DNA from: Eretmocerus hayati
Taxonomy: Eukaryota; Arthropoda; Insecta; Hymenoptera; Aphelinidae
NCBI GenBank assembly: GCA_029851415.1
Contig: CM056743.1
Location: 30,640,405-30,704,404 of the forward strand
Length of the DNA stretch: 64,000 nucleotides
Direction: 5' to 3'
Position numbers and translations under genes: made by a program. The notes beneath the pieces are model-generated. The model did no database searches and had not been told where the DNA came from. It saw only the letters and a list, made by a program, of their open reading frames with translations. This document shows positions 11,468 to 32,509 of this stretch, piece by piece; position 1 is the stretch's first letter, and each line of letters starts with the position of its first letter.

Positions 11468-11961
11468 AGGGACAGAATTCAAGAGACCGATGGGAATCGC
11501 GTATAAAAGAATTGCACTAGGCGCGTGCGCTGGGCAGCCCGAGGGGCAGCCTATTTGTCAGCCACAGGAATTCCAATAAGTAATAAGAGAATCTGATACA
11601 TCAAAAACTCCTCCATACAAATCCGCGCTAAGAAAAACGCCTCCACTCTCCAATTTTTTAAGATCATTGATAAAGTTGCTAAGACCAATTATGCGCCATT
11701 ATGTCGCGAGTCACGCACTCATCATTGGATGCAGTCGACAACAAAGCACTGCACTGATCAATCGCGCGTCAAGATCAAATCAAATGTGACCGGAAGCCAA
11801 AATCATTGTCTCAGAAATGGGGGAAAAGAACCATGGCCAAAGCGAAGTGGAATAAAAGCATTTAATAAAAAGAAAAGAATTTCTTCAAAAAATGCCAGTT
11901 AACAATTGAATTAATTCGCAAATGAATCGTGTAGATATTACGTTTCATATCCTTGTGCTAA

Positions 11962-12237
11962 CCAGAAAAGGTCATCACATCCGGATCACGGATTTGGCTG
12001 AAACTCTGGAAATAGTCTTTTTTTGGCACAAAAAGACAATATCCTAAATTATAGACCCGCGTTATCCGAGCTACAGCGAAGGGCATTGGCATGGCCCATG
12101 TTGAATGTCCTTGGCTGTAGCTCGGGAAAGCTTGAGCGCGAGGGTCTATAATTTTGGGTTCCACATTTTCTGCTGAAAGAAGACTATTTTTCAAGTTTCA
12201 GCCAAATCCCTGGCCCACATCTGAAACACTCTCCTGG
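11962..12237. mobile_element. palindromic MITE, TAA duplication
   Basis: The ends CCAGAAAAGG and CTCTCCTGG are flanked by TAA (11959-11961, 12238-12240). The outer body shares GGATCACGGATTTGGCTGAA with the MITE at 10690-11019. The centre keeps a related pattern (CATGGCCCATGTTGAATGTCC, CTGTAGCTCGGG). It is a third member of the family that has 3-bp duplications. Confidence 0.65.
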
Positions 12238-12240
12238 TAA

Positions 12241-12916
12241 ATCCAAAAATGCAAAGATGTTTAAACACCATAATTTTCGATTCATGTAATAACCCCGTTC
12301 AACCACTGTGCCTTTTCCCAAAGCTACCTTTTCTCAAAGGTCATTATCCATTCTTTAGAAATATATCACGTTGTTTCGACTCGTTTTTACTGTCTAATTC
12401 AAATCTATAAGCACGTAAGCATTACAAGTTCGATTATTAGTTCAACAGCCAATGTGAACACAAAAGGTATGTGTGAAAGAAGAAGCTTGGATAGTGCAAT
12501 TTCAGGATCAATTCAAAATCTCGAAATATCTCATGGTGAGTCCAAGACTTTGATATTATCGGGATTGGTGAAGTTTCTTCTTACTATTACGCATCACTTT
12601 GCGGATCGTAAGCGAAGCATTTTTTCAAACTCTCTTGTAGTAAGAAGTATAGTATGCACGACTGGCGAGTAGTAACGTCCTATTGGTGAATATTAGTCCT
12701 TTTTAAATTCTTAGTAATGCATAACTTAGAGTCTGCTCAAATTTTCTAGATAATTTAGAGCATAATTTTATGCAGATAAATGATTACATAGGCAAAAGTA
12801 TTTCATTGATACATACATATTTATACAAAAATATTTACAAGAATCTCAAAGATGCATATGCACAGTCGCATATTAGTAACAAACCATTTCACTGCTTCTT
12901 CTCGGGAGAAAACTCC
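12241..12916. other. intergenic, downstream of amylase
   Basis: AT-rich DNA just 3' of the amylase stop (minus strand). No exact AATAAA was seen close to the stop; a TATAAA-type variant lies near 12830. No other gene supported. Confidence 0.4.
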
Positions 12917-21459
<8,543 letters not shown>

Positions 21460-21466
21460 TTATTAT

Positions 21467-21494
21467 GAGGATGATGATGATGATGATGATGATG
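21467..21494. repeat. GAT microsatellite just upstream of amylase start
   Basis: About eight GAT repeats lie 17-44 bp upstream of the amylase ATG, so probably in its 5' untranslated leader. Confidence 0.8.
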
Positions 21495-23693
21495 GAGGAG
21501 ATGTTTGCTTCATGCACATACTGAGCTCTTTAGAAAGAATCTGCTTTTCTTATACACGTGCCCCGTCAATTCTTATCTCGCATTTTGCCGGGAGACTAAA
21601 TTGTTTTCCTCGATTTATTCATTCAAGTTCTCGTGATCGTTGATGTGTTGGAATTTCTAGAGCTGCACTGCACGCGAGTATGTATTATCGTCTCTCCAGA
21701 AGTCGATAAAATAAATCATGGAATTTGGGATATCGCAAACTTTTAGCTTGGACGATAAGAATTTCGCGGACGAGCCTCTCGTTCAGAAATTTGATATTGT
21801 GCATGAGCAGCTACTTTTGAAGAGATTGCGAAAGAATTGGTGCTAGTACTGGCGTTTGATGAATGCGCGAATTGCGATGAGATTATGAGTCTCACAGATT
21901 GAATTAAGCTACGGGGTTAAAAATAACACCGCTCGAGAATGATTCCTGATAAATTCGTTGTTTAGACATTCTTGGGTCGATATAAATTTTTTTTTCTTTT
22001 TTTTTTTGAAAAGTCAGTTGATGACGTGTTTTACTATTTTGATTCAGAGCAAGAATTATTGATGCCTTACAGATTCACCTCAATGTTCTATCATAGATCA
22101 CCCATATGCTGGTAATGAGCTGATGAGACATTTTTGAAAAAATTCAAGATACACTTTTCACACATTATGGATGGTGTAAAGGCATTTTGAAGATTACAAA
22201 AGCTAAATATATTTCCTAGTGAGCTCAACAGAAGATACGGCTATTTGAACAATTATTTAAATCCCGCTAACCTTTGTAATACAATTTGAATTTTTTTAAT
22301 TTGAATATTTCCGATTATTTCATTATAACTCCTCTGATAGAGTTTGTCATTCCTATACCATTGTTGGAGAATTTGTCAAATTTATTAGGATCAAATTTAT
22401 TAAGATTCATTGACGTTATCAACTGAGAACGTGACTTACGATGAACAAATAGGATAATGAAATAAAAAATCGGTTTGGTTTGCAAAATTCATTTACTTTC
22501 ATGCTCCAGGCATAAATTGATTTCAACCAAAACCATCTGTCAAGCATTCCTATGTTATTTGACCATCAGTGCTTCGGTTCTTAAATAATTCAATCAAATC
22601 ATAAGTGCATTTGATACTTTTGTCACTTTTTGATCAATATTCACCCCAACTCACCAAATTCTTTTGTACAATTCTTACAACTACAATACAGTCTATAAAC
22701 ATCCCCTGATGATTGGAAGATTTTTCTCACAAATTAGCAATTACTCCATTGCTGCTAACATCAAATTTTAACTAATTGTGTCAATTAAGATTTATGATAA
22801 TGAATCAAACGATTACTGTGCCCATGATATGGGAAACTTTTTGCATAATGTGAGGAAATATAAATGGATCCTTACTATTTCCTGAGTATTTACTACTGTG
22901 GCAAAAAAACTCATTTCCATCACTCATGAAAGTGCTCGTTGTTATGCATGGATGCGTGTTCTACAAATCCACTAAAACTGTCATAATCAAATAAATCGTG
23001 ATTTCAAACTAAAGCTTCAGTTTCATTCTTAATTATTCCAGTTGAGAAAAATTTGCAAAACTATGAATTACGATCCCCATCATCACAAATATCTAGGTGC
23101 AAACAAAATTGCATCTTCTAGTGATGAAAAATCTTCGTGTGAAGAAAAATCCAATAAACAGCATGAGCACTACATGCTGCTTATTGAATCTGTAAATAAT
23201 GGAAATCATTAAAATAGCTCAACCTGGAATATAATATTCATTACATCATGATGTCAAGTTTTTCCTTATTCTACATCAAAATTTTCCAAAATTTTGTAAA
23301 GACAGATGAGTTTGACTATGCTACGACTTTTACTGTGGAATGAGAATTCATAGCTTTAAGATCTATGTGAAATGATCAAAAAAACATTCCTTTTTAAATT
23401 GCATTCAAACGACTAGAAAAAAGCATGAAATTCTGTAGAAGATATTTCAGAGTAAAACATGTGAGACAATGCCTTTTACGCAAACTGGTAGGAAACAAAA
23501 TCAAATATATCCCATTCAATGGGTGAAAAAAGCTAGTTGAGAGGAAAGCTCTTTAAAGACTTAGCATTAGCATATTTATGTTCAGAGCTTCCATAGGAAT
23601 CCATGCAATTTTATTACCATGATTTCCCTTGTGATCCAAGTAACTTAGAGTAGAGTAGATAACATTAGATGAGTACCTATTCAAATGATTGAC
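21495..23693. other. intergenic, AT-rich
   Basis: DNA between the amylase 5' end and the 3' end of the next minus-strand gene. No exon-like open stretch or clear inverted repeat was seen. It should include the amylase promoter in its first few hundred bases. Confidence 0.4.
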
Positions 23694-24868
23694 TCAAATT
23701 GTCACATTCATGTTTTCATCCTGGCTCCCAAAATGATGAGAAAAGTACAACTGCAAATCTACAGAGTCACTCCTCCGGAATGAGTTGCATTGATTACTCT
23801 CATTCTGACAGTGTCTCTCCTACAAGAATGGTATAAGATCATAACACTTTCAATTATTGATTGATTTAGCATCCTGAGAATTAAATGATACTCACCTTTC
23901 TGTCAACTAACACTGTAAATTTATTCCTATGGGCAGTAATGTAGTCATTCAGGTCATCAACTGACTTGAAACCAGTCTTTCTTGAGATGTTGAGAGCCAA
24001 TTTTCTCGGAATTTGATTGCCATTTTTGATACATTCAGCCAGCTGCTCTGATCTTAGGAGGGTGGCAATGTTCTGAAAATAGTGGAACATTGAGTCAATT
24101 TATGTTTGTCAATATTCTGGAAATAATAGGACATTTGGATGGTCTGCAAATGAAAAAACCTGTAGGAACAGAAACTCAAGATAGACAAATAAATCCATGA
24201 AGTACCAGATAAACCACATAAAGCATTTTGTCAAAAGCAAAAATATTAACTTCTGACGCCCGTTAGTGGAACTAATTGATTAACACACTAGAGAGAGAAG
24301 CAAATAATTTTGCCATATCTTGTAATCCAATTCTAATTGACTCATAATAGATACATGAAAAGTCTCACCTTGTCAGAAGCAATTTCATTGGAGACTGGTG
24401 GTTTTCTGAGACGTTTTCTATGAGATTTCTGAAGAGAAAAAAATCAATCTTCAAAATTCAAGTATTCATTTTTCATACATGCAGTAGGAGTAACAGCTTC
24501 AAGACTTACATGACCACCAGAAGTTACACCGCTCGACTTACTTATTGTCTTATTTTTTGTTTTGCTCTCTTTGCCTCGATTATCGTTCTGTAAATAAATA
24601 AAAAAAGCCTAATACGTTTACCTCTGCCTGGTGCATATCACACCATGAAAACTTAACCCGTAAACTGCGACCAATCTCGTACACATATTGTACTTTGTAA
24701 TGATACTTGAAATACTTCGTTTTTCTAAGAATAGAAACATACCTTTTGCTTTGGATTTACTTTCGGTACTCTGAATTGTTGTTCCTCATCTGAACTTTCT
24801 TCAGATTGACTACTTGACGATCCCGAACTGCATGCATCCTTGTCTTCTATTATGCTCTCGTTTGCCAT
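23694..24868 (-). CDS. unknown protein with charged, serine-rich N terminus
   Basis: Not recognised. Four exons join cleanly in phase 0: 24743-24868, 24510-24587, 24369-24428 and 23896-24072. A fifth, 23694-23819, is plausible behind a TTGTAG acceptor and gives a stop, for about 188 residues. The start MANESIIEDK leads into an acidic serine stretch (SSSSQSEESSDEE). A basic, lysine-rich region with RKRLRKPP follows, then a more ordered part with TLLRSEQLAECIKNG and RKTGFKSVDDLNDYI. The charge pattern suggests a nuclear protein; that is only an inference. All donors are GTATGT, GTAAGT, GTGAGA or GTGAGT. Confidence 0.65.
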
Positions 24869-25993
24869 TCTCTCGGCTTACCTAATGACAAATGAATATC
24901 GACTGTCAAATTTATGAAAACACAGGTTCACAGGAGAACTTGCTCACTGCCACTCCTCAATTATTATTTGATGAATTTTGCTTTTCATACAGCTTATATC
25001 AGCTCTTATTGTGGAATCGGAGTAGCGGAGCTGCAGCTGAGCCAAGCTGAGCTGCACAACTGTAGCAGACGCCACAAACAGGTCTAAACGTGCACGCGAC
25101 AGTAGCGGTTGAATACTTGTTTTGTTTGGGTTCACACAGACATAAAAGTCGCGCCATAAACTTAAGTTTCACGGTAGTATTAGTGTGTAGCCGGCAAATT
25201 TCGCGAAAGCGATTGGTCGAGAACGGCGCGCCAAAACATTTCCACCCACGCACTTCTTTACCTTCACCTTATTCGCTTTTGTTCGCTTTATCGATTTGCG
25301 TGGCGTGGGTGATGGTCTATGGAAAATTCCAAGGACAGCTGATGAGTGAGTTTATTATGTAAAACAGCATGTTACTCTACAATTTATGCCTTTTAGTATT
25401 GATACTTTTGGAGGAAGATTTTAGTACATACCTTATAGAATCGGATGACAATACAGTATATTATTGGGAGAACTAAGGTATACTTGAAGAAAATCAATCT
25501 GTTTTGGTTTCACTCCGAGCACAGAGCTAACACGAAGCTCAAATCTGAATTAATAATTGACTCGTAGGTGGGAAGCCTAATTGTAACTTGTTGGTTTTGA
25601 TATATTTTTAAAGGGCTCGTGTGCCATCTCACACCTAGCCAAAGCAAACAAAAAGTTACAAAGAATGAGTAACTGATGATTTTCATAGTCAATTAATTGA
25701 CTTTTAAAAGACCAAGAATCGTCAGCTTTCAGCATTTGATCTTGTTTGTGTTCCCATGACTTTAGTCCATCATCCATATACTTGCAAAAATGAGTTGTTG
25801 TGAGACCTACTTGGAATTCTGAATTGTGACATCTTTCAGAGTTGAGTTTTTACCCAAACAGAAGCTATTGGTCATCATTTACATGCAAGGCTCTCACTTA
25901 CTAATCCTCATACTACAAATATTCATATTTCTACAAGAGGTGAAGAATTTCTTTTAGACTAACAGAAACAACAGTTTGTTATCTGGATTTTCA
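24869..25993. other. promoter region of the 24.9-kb gene and spacer
   Basis: The first 400 bp upstream of the ATG at 24868 is richer in CpG than its surroundings and probably holds the promoter. The rest is AT-rich with no supported gene. An AATAAA on the minus strand near 25999 is a likely poly(A) signal for the next gene upstream. Confidence 0.4.
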
Positions 25994-26298
25994 TCTTTAT
26001 TTAATATGCCATATAGGAATCAGTACTAAGTTAAATTATACCAGCAAAAATTTATCTTGGGTGACAGATCAATCTGTCATTAAGCTGAAAAAATATTGAT
26101 GCCTTTGAACTAAAATTGCACAATTCTCCAAAACCATAATTGCTGCCCATCCAGATGGAATATCTATTGTCATGCAAAAATAAAACGACTCTCATAATAA
26201 TTTAGACTCCAGTCAGTCAAATCTTTCTGAATCAGCTTGAAAATTCACTTGACAGCACGCCTGTAAACAAAAATTCATGAGATACCTCCATCAATCAA

Positions 26299-26940
26299 TC
26301 ATGTCACCTTTACAAGAGAAACAGGTTTAGCTGCATACCTTGAGTTGGTGGTCACAGCTTCATTTGCTACTGAGCAAGAAAATCCAGTATCACCCGAAAT
26401 AGCTTTGTTTTTGTGTGCATCAATTATCCGATGTACTAGATCATCCCAAGAGAAATGTGGTTCGTCATTTGGCTTGCAACTTTCATCATTTCCCGGGGTA
26501 CAGATGATGCTCAAGTCATACGAAACATTGACAACCTCCTTGTCATGAGTTAAAAGTTCCAAGCAACCATTCACCTCGTTTGTATAGCCACAAAGCTTGT
26601 CAATATCACACCTGGCAGGATCTGACGAATGCATTCTTGGTGCTCTAATAACTTGATGATCACTGAGTGGTATTGTGTATCCTTTAGCTTGTGACTGAGA
26701 TATTATCTGTGAAAACAGCTTGTCCTTTGATCCAGTATCCATGACTTTGTAAAGATGGCTTGCTACGTAAGAGCCCATTCTTCTCCATTCATTTTCGGAT
26801 TCAAGATTATAAAATAAATGGGATGCCATGACGACAGCTAACCTACGATAGATATCGGGCATGTCTTGAGCGTGGGCGTTGGTGTCCAAGGTGAATTTAC
26901 CTCTCAAATCGTAAGCTATCGTGATCATTTTATCCGGCAT
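26299..26940 (-). CDS. unknown protein, single coding exon
   Basis: A 213-codon open frame from an ATG (MPDKMITIAYDL) to TGA. I chose this ATG because in-frame stops lie just upstream (about 27003-27011) and the only longer readings use a non-ATG codon. The product is mixed alpha/beta-looking, with cysteines, and includes YRRLAVVMASHLFYNLE, WRRMGSYVASHLYKVMD and HFSWDDLVHRIIDAH. No domain is recognised. A strong acceptor (CTCCTTCTCCTCAG) at about 27012 suggests a 5' non-coding exon further up. A minus-strand AATAAA near 25999 would give a 3' UTR of about 300 bp. Confidence 0.6.
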   Translation of the reverse strand: MPDKMITIAYDLRGKFTLDTNAHAQDMPDIYRRLAVVMASHLFYNLESENEWRRMGSYVASHLYKVMDTGSKDKLFSQIISQSQAKGYTIPLSDHQVIRAPRMHSSDPARCDIDKLCGYTNEVNGCLELLTHDKEVVNVSYDLSIICTPGNDESCKPNDEPHFSWDDLVHRIIDAHKNKAISGDTGFSCSVANEAVTTNSRYAAKPVSLVKVT

Positions 26941-27012
26941 TACTAAACAACGATTCAATCTTTTACTGTTCTTGATGCTTCTTTCCAATAACTTCAAACA
27001 CTAGCGTCAAAT

Positions 27013-28258
27013 CTGAGGAGAAGGAGATCGACTTTTTAGAGATAGAAACAAAAGAGCAGATGTAAACAGATCAATATCGATGGAAATTGAAAATTTTATG
27101 TATGTACATTCATTACTCACATGAACACAAGTAAAATTGAGTGAAATCAAGTTATAGGTATTGCTCTAATAGCGTTCTCCAAAGTCGTCATCGGCTTGCA
27201 AGTGCTTGCAAGAAAGCCAAAACAAACTCTCAAACTCTATGCTGATTCGTCGTCTGTCGCCCGCCACCAACCGCAGCGTATAAGGTATAGGAAGTGCAGG
27301 GACTGCATGCACTATAGTAGAATTGTGAGCGCGCGTGTTTTTCGCGTATTTGAAAAAAGTCACCATTTGACATGAAGCTGGCACCAAGTAGTACAGATTC
27401 GCCAATATTAAGTATTTTATCCGGCCCGCAATCAAACCAAAGTCTTTTAGACATTCTAGCCGAGAAGTACTCTGGAAAAATATCCAGATCTTGAATCGAA
27501 TTTGACAAATTCGTTCACAGAGCAGCAGCTTTTTCTCGAAATTGTGATCAAGTTGTGCTAAACTAGGCAAACTCTATCAATGCGTTTGGCTCTAAGAAAA
27601 TTTGAAGGTAGCCCACGTGATTACTTGTGCAGAATCACAGAAAATTTCTTTTGCAAATCTTATCAATTATTTGCTCGTGAGCAATGAAAATTAATTTGAA
27701 AATGACACGAAGTGGAACGCTTATTAAAGGTTCGAAGTAGAGGGTTAAGAGTTTGCTGATGTACATAATTTCATTTTTTCAACTTTCAATGTTTGCTTTA
27801 CAAAATTTTTCAAGGCTCAAGTGTTGAGTAAATTATTGTAATGAAAAATTTTCACCTAGCAATTTTCTTTCACAGGATAAGATAAGAAAGAGCTCAAATC
27901 ATAAGTACAAAGCGTCAAATATCACCTACAAACACTTTATCGTAATTTAATGACAAAACTAAAAGGATAGCCGCGGTAATTGCGGCTTTCTTAGTCATCT
28001 ACCATATTTTTATATTTGACTAGAAGAAAACTGGAGAAAAACTTACCCACTCCTAACAGGAGAAGATGAATCAGCTCTAATCTGAGTTTTGAGATGGGTT
28101 TTTGAATCTGTCTAATAACCAAAATAGGATGCTCGATTGCTCAAAAGATATTGAATAGGCAATTTGGAAGGAGGTCAGATACGAGTTACTCGAGTCGAGA
28201 AAAGATTTCTATGAGTTATTTTATAAGCTTTTAGAACAGTGTAGAAAAATCAATCAAA
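27013..28258. other. 5' region of the 26.3-kb gene and spacer
   Basis: Contains a CpG-rich stretch (about 27230-27345, with GCGCGCG) that may be the promoter or first non-coding exon. A minus-strand open frame at 27230-27508 starts with ATGTCTAAAAGACTTTGG in one reading, but it has no clear splice partner. I do not call it a gene. Confidence 0.35.
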
Positions 28259-28812
28259 TACCGTAAACCGGGGCGACTGTGACCACTTTTCCGGAAAAAG
28301 ATTATCAAAGTCGTAGTTCCGACGCTATTCCACCTAGAGAGACGTTCAAAAGCTCATTTTGAAGCTTAGAGACTCTACTTTTAGAATATTCCAGCTCATT
28401 TGTGAAGATATGGGTTCCATTGACCCTTCTTTTCGTCGGAATGAAGTGAAAATTTTCAAGTAAAATATTCATGGCGCAAAATCCTCCACAACAAATGATT
28501 TTTTCTTGGTAGTTAATGACGTCCTCTGCATTTTGCACTATTACCAATTGACTTTAGGTGCGACAGTCATTTAGAACGAACGTTTGAACGAAAAATTGTA
28601 ATTTCTTGGCTTTCCCGTGTTGACTGTGGCCACCCAAGCTGCCACTTCCAACGAGCATTTGAAGGACAAATAGTCATTTCTTGGGTCATCCAGGTCGACT
28701 TTGGCCACTCCAGCTGTCATTTTTACCAAGAATTTGAACGTAAACTTGTCTTTTTTCTTTGATCTTACGCTCGTCCGGAGTGACTTTGGCCACCCCGAAG
28801 CGGTCGACTTAA

Positions 28813-29660
28813 GGCGATGCGGTTGCCGTGCATGCTGAACTTTGTTCACAAATCTCTCAAAATCTTTTCGAATTCGGGGTAAACGACGAGTTATCCAGGC
28901 TTCATTATCATGTAGCTTGGCCTGGATAACTCGTCGTTTAGCCCAGATTAGAAAAGATTTTGGGAGTTTTGTGAACAATAATGTGCCAATTTGGAGGTAA
29001 GAAAGTACGGAAAGTACCCGCGGGCAAGTTATCCTCGTATATCTCCGATGCTCTTGCGATTGGTGACAAATAATGAGTTGTCCACCACAATTCAGATGAT
29101 GATACACTGTAAAAAATTGGTTGAATTTTTAACCAACATTTCAACCAGCCGGTTTGAATTTTCAACCACACTGGTTGGATTTTTCATTTAACCAGCTGGT
29201 TGAATTTTCAACCAAGCAGTTATATTCCGTGATGGATGTATCGATGGTCGATGGAATATCCATTGACCATCTATCCACCATGCATCCGTCCATTATCCAC
29301 CCATCATCCATCTGTCCACCCACCATCCATTTCTCGATCCATTTATCGACCTCATCCATCGACCATCGACTCATCATTCATTAGTCGAACCCTCCCATCA
29401 TCCTTATCTACCCATATGACCATCCATCATATTCTACTTCTCTCAGGTAGACAACCTAATATGCAGGAACCGCACGGACAGATTGTGATAATCCACTTTC
29501 GTGACTTTGGTTGAATTTTCAACCAGACTGGTTGGAGTTTTTCGGAAAAGTTTTTTACAGTGTATGTAGTACACAACTCGTCTCAAACTTCGCATCGTCA
29601 AAATTTTGGGTTACATGTAAATGAAATATAGTTTCGGGGTTGCACGGTGACCGCATCGCC
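28813..29660. mobile_element. TTAA-flanked MITE, middle of the nest
   Basis: The ends GGCGATGCGGTTGCCGTGCA and its partner TGCACGGTGACCGCATCGCC are bounded by TTAA at 28809-28812 and 29661-29664, as in piggyBac-type elements. A short hairpin around ACGAGTTATCCAGGC lies at 28885-28945. The same end sequence occurs at 61673 in the OR gene. Confidence 0.7.
29105..29562. mobile_element. TA-flanked MITE with GGTTGAATTTTCAACC repeats, innermost
   Basis: The ends CACTGTAAAAAA and TTTTTTACAGTG are flanked by TA. Near both ends are several copies of the palindromic unit GGTTGAATTTTCAACCA. The middle is a minisatellite rich in CCATC and CATCCATC (29270-29420). No ORF is credible. Confidence 0.75.
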
Positions 29661-30308
29661 TTAATTTCGTTGTTCAAACTAAGGTAGTGAAAATCTCTAG
29701 TCCATTGGCATAATGTTATAAGACTTTGGTGTTCTATTTCTAGGCTTATTTGTGATCAGAATAGGTGATCCGAGGAGAGAATACCTGTTTTTGTGTTGAA
29801 AATTACACGAAGTTCTTGGTGATCAATGAAGGTGGCCACAGTCACCCCGGATGCCGGGCCGGATGTGGCCACCCTGTTTTTCACATTTCTTGGAAATGCA
29901 AATAAGGGAAATTAAATTCTAAGCACAGCATTTTAAAGGAAAAGTCAAGGCGCGTCGAATGACCTAAGATGCATATAAGTTTGGTTACAAAATCGCAATG
30001 AGAATTTGATTAGAAGCTCCGAAGTGGCCATAGTCACCCCGATTTACGGTAGCCCAACTGCTAACTCCATAGATTAGCTTAAGCTATTCAATTGAATCAA
30101 TGTGGCGTATATATCTTCTTTCCCGTGCAATTTAAAACCACTGCATCCCGTTTCCAAAATCAAACCATGGAAAATATCAATTTTCAGAGTACGGCTTTCA
30201 TAATTTCGTGTTGATAAACACACGAAAAAACTTTCAAAGATAGTCAGAGCGTGATTATGAAAATTATAAATGATCATCATTTTACAAAAAGTGACACAGT
30301 GTAGTACT

Positions 30309-30517
30309 TATTTGCACACATTTTTAATCTCAAAGTCAACGGTTTTGGGTGGCAGCGACCATTTATGCTGATGGCAATAATTTATGAACTTGAGCACGAT
30401 GTTGAGAATGATAATTATAAGTCGCAACTGGTCGCAACTCTGAAGAAATATCTGAAACTACCTGAACTACAAAATTCATCCATCCAGTGGGCTGTGACAA
30501 AAGACTATAGTAAGAAT
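30309..30517 (+). other. isolated open stretch, possible exon remnant
   Basis: A 65-70 codon reading with GFGWQRPFMLMAIIYELEHD and LVATLKKYLKLPELQ looks protein-like. It is followed by a possible donor (GTAAGA, 30509). No ATG-led exon, partner exon or family was recognised. It may be a decayed gene fragment. Confidence 0.2.
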
Positions 30518-31513
30518 TTTCATCGATTATTGTTGAAGAAACCACATGGGTTGTTGATAATTTGTGAATTTGTTTCGCGTGTAGTGAAATAGAATCAATC
30601 GGGAAAATTCCAAACCTCTACTCAACAAATTTTTTCCTCGAAATCCACGGGATATATTTAAAAAGACTGAATGCATGAATATTGTCTCCAGAATCAGGTT
30701 TTGAAGATTACAGTTTAATAGAAAAGTATGCACTTTACCAATACTCCGAATCTACTTATTTGATGATTTTTTCCAGAAAATATTCAATATATAAACTGAA
30801 AAAGTGCTTCCACGAAGCCCTGATACGATTCCAGATCGACCACATGAAAAAGTAATTGATTTTGATTGGACTGATTGTGAGTGAGTATTGCCTTCAGGAT
30901 CAACTCGGGATCAAGTTTTAAAGATTACAATAAAATAATTGACTCTGATTTTCCCAAAGAAAATGACGAGGAAAATGATATCTGTGGGCCATACCTTTAA
31001 TATAGATAATATCGTCTACTAGCAACGACAATTTTAGATCGCGTTGCTTTGCAACTAAAGACAAGCAGTTATAAGTAATTGCAGTTTTGCATACTTTGCT
31101 TTCTAGCTCCGTCACCCCACTCCTCGGGCTCTTTCGTTCGATCCTGCGACGCTCAATTTTGGTCTGCTAGTTGCAAGGTGTTCAACAATCGTCGTCAATC
31201 GTCGTGGAATTGTTGTCCGCAGATATCTAAGCAAACAATATTTTGTACATCCAAGTTTTCTTTTGTTTATTTCAGATTTTCTCGAGTTTTCCAATATTGT
31301 GACCGGTATAAAGAATTCGTGGTGGAAAGTGTGATCCCAACTCCTAAAGCCCAACCATTCGCTCATTCTGTCATTGCCGAATAGTTTTCGGAGCAAAGCT
31401 AATATCAGCATTCATTTGGAGCCACTTGTCAATGTTATTTGGTTCAGCAACTCAATAATTGCGACCTCCTGTGTGTGTGTAAGTACTGTTGTTCAAAATT
31501 CACATCATATTAA

Positions 31514-31721
31514 GAGGACGTCGGATACCAACATTGTCGAGTTTTCGAATTTCTCGATGAAATTTCGAGATATCGGGATTCTACTAAGTAACGCCGATTC
31601 TGTATGGCTTATAGAATCGGCGTTACTTAGTACAATCCCGATATCTCAAAAATTCATCGAGAAATCCGAAAACTCGACCATGTCGGTAACTGTACAATAT
31701 TGATAGAACTCCGACATCCCC
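31514..31721. mobile_element. TTAA-flanked hairpin MITE
   Basis: Flanked by TTAA (31510-31513, 31722-31725). The inner arms (TTTCTCGATGAAATTTCGAG, GAATCGGCGTTACTTAG) form a long stem. The ends GAGGACGTCGGA and TCCGACATCCCC match the ends of the MITE at 58524-58901, so both are one family. Confidence 0.7.
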
Positions 31722-31725
31722 TTAA

Positions 31726-32480
31726 GTATATCACTCTAATAATCATCACTGTAAGATTGATGAGTTTTCATCAGTGCTGCAAGATTGTTGTGATTTTTCC
31801 ACGCTTCTTTTCCATTTCCTACTGTGTAAATGTCGTGTCTTCTAAACGAATATCGGCCGAGATATCGGTGGTGTGAGATGTATGCAAGCTATATGAACTG
31901 GCTGAATGAAAAGTCATATTATACTCTCGAAAATATCTGACCTACCGAAAGGTCAGCGACCCAAGAGAGGACCATATCTTCATTGGAAAAAAAGTCAGAA
32001 TCGCGACGAAGAAAATTCGCACGGAGTCCGTTAGAGAGATGAACTCCGAACGATTGATCAGCCCTCAGCAACGCAAAGCTTTCATGCACATTTCGTTATT
32101 TAATATTTAGAGTATTTTTTTAACAATCTTCCTGAATAGTGGATTCTTCTATTCGCATCAGCTATTCAACCGTATGGAAAAAACTACCCCCATAGACTAT
32201 GTAGGTAGCTATATGCACTTATTAATTGACCACTTTTGTTCCCTGCATCCAAGATTACCCACCTTGTATAGTCTATACATGTGTATGAATTATGTAGGGA
32301 ATGGACAGCTCGAATAAATGAAAATTCAGTGCTAAATAAGCTTTATACTAACGGTAGCCTACAACTACCGGTAGTATAAAAAATAGTTTTCGTCGATTAT
32401 AAATATTTCAGTTAGTATGAGATACCTACATCGATCAAACTATATAGTAAAATAATCATTTTACCTGGTTCTCAGCCCGC
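31726..32480. other. intergenic, no gene recognised
   Basis: AT-rich DNA with a short inverted repeat (CTAACGGTAGCCTACAACTACCGGTAGTA, about 32348). Nothing coding supported. Confidence 0.4.
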
Positions 32481-32509
32481 ATAGTTAACTTTTCTACCAG
32501 TCAATTATT

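Larger units (their letters stand above)
28261..30049. mobile_element. TA-flanked DNA transposon, outermost of a three-level nest
   Basis: The ends CCGTAAACCGGGGCGACTGT and the complement of CCGTAAATCGGGGTGACTAT are flanked by TA (28259-28260 and 30050-30051). Near the left end, three diverged 80-90 bp repeats carry GACTNTGGCCACCC (28600-28800). The right side carries GGTGGCCACAGTCACCCCGG. No transposase remains. It is interrupted by the element at 28813-29660. Confidence 0.75.

Noticed and set aside
27230..27570. Overlapping 92- and 134-residue minus-strand ORFs
   Set aside because: The long readings start at non-ATG codons. The region looks like a CpG-rich promoter or leader; no splice partner was found.
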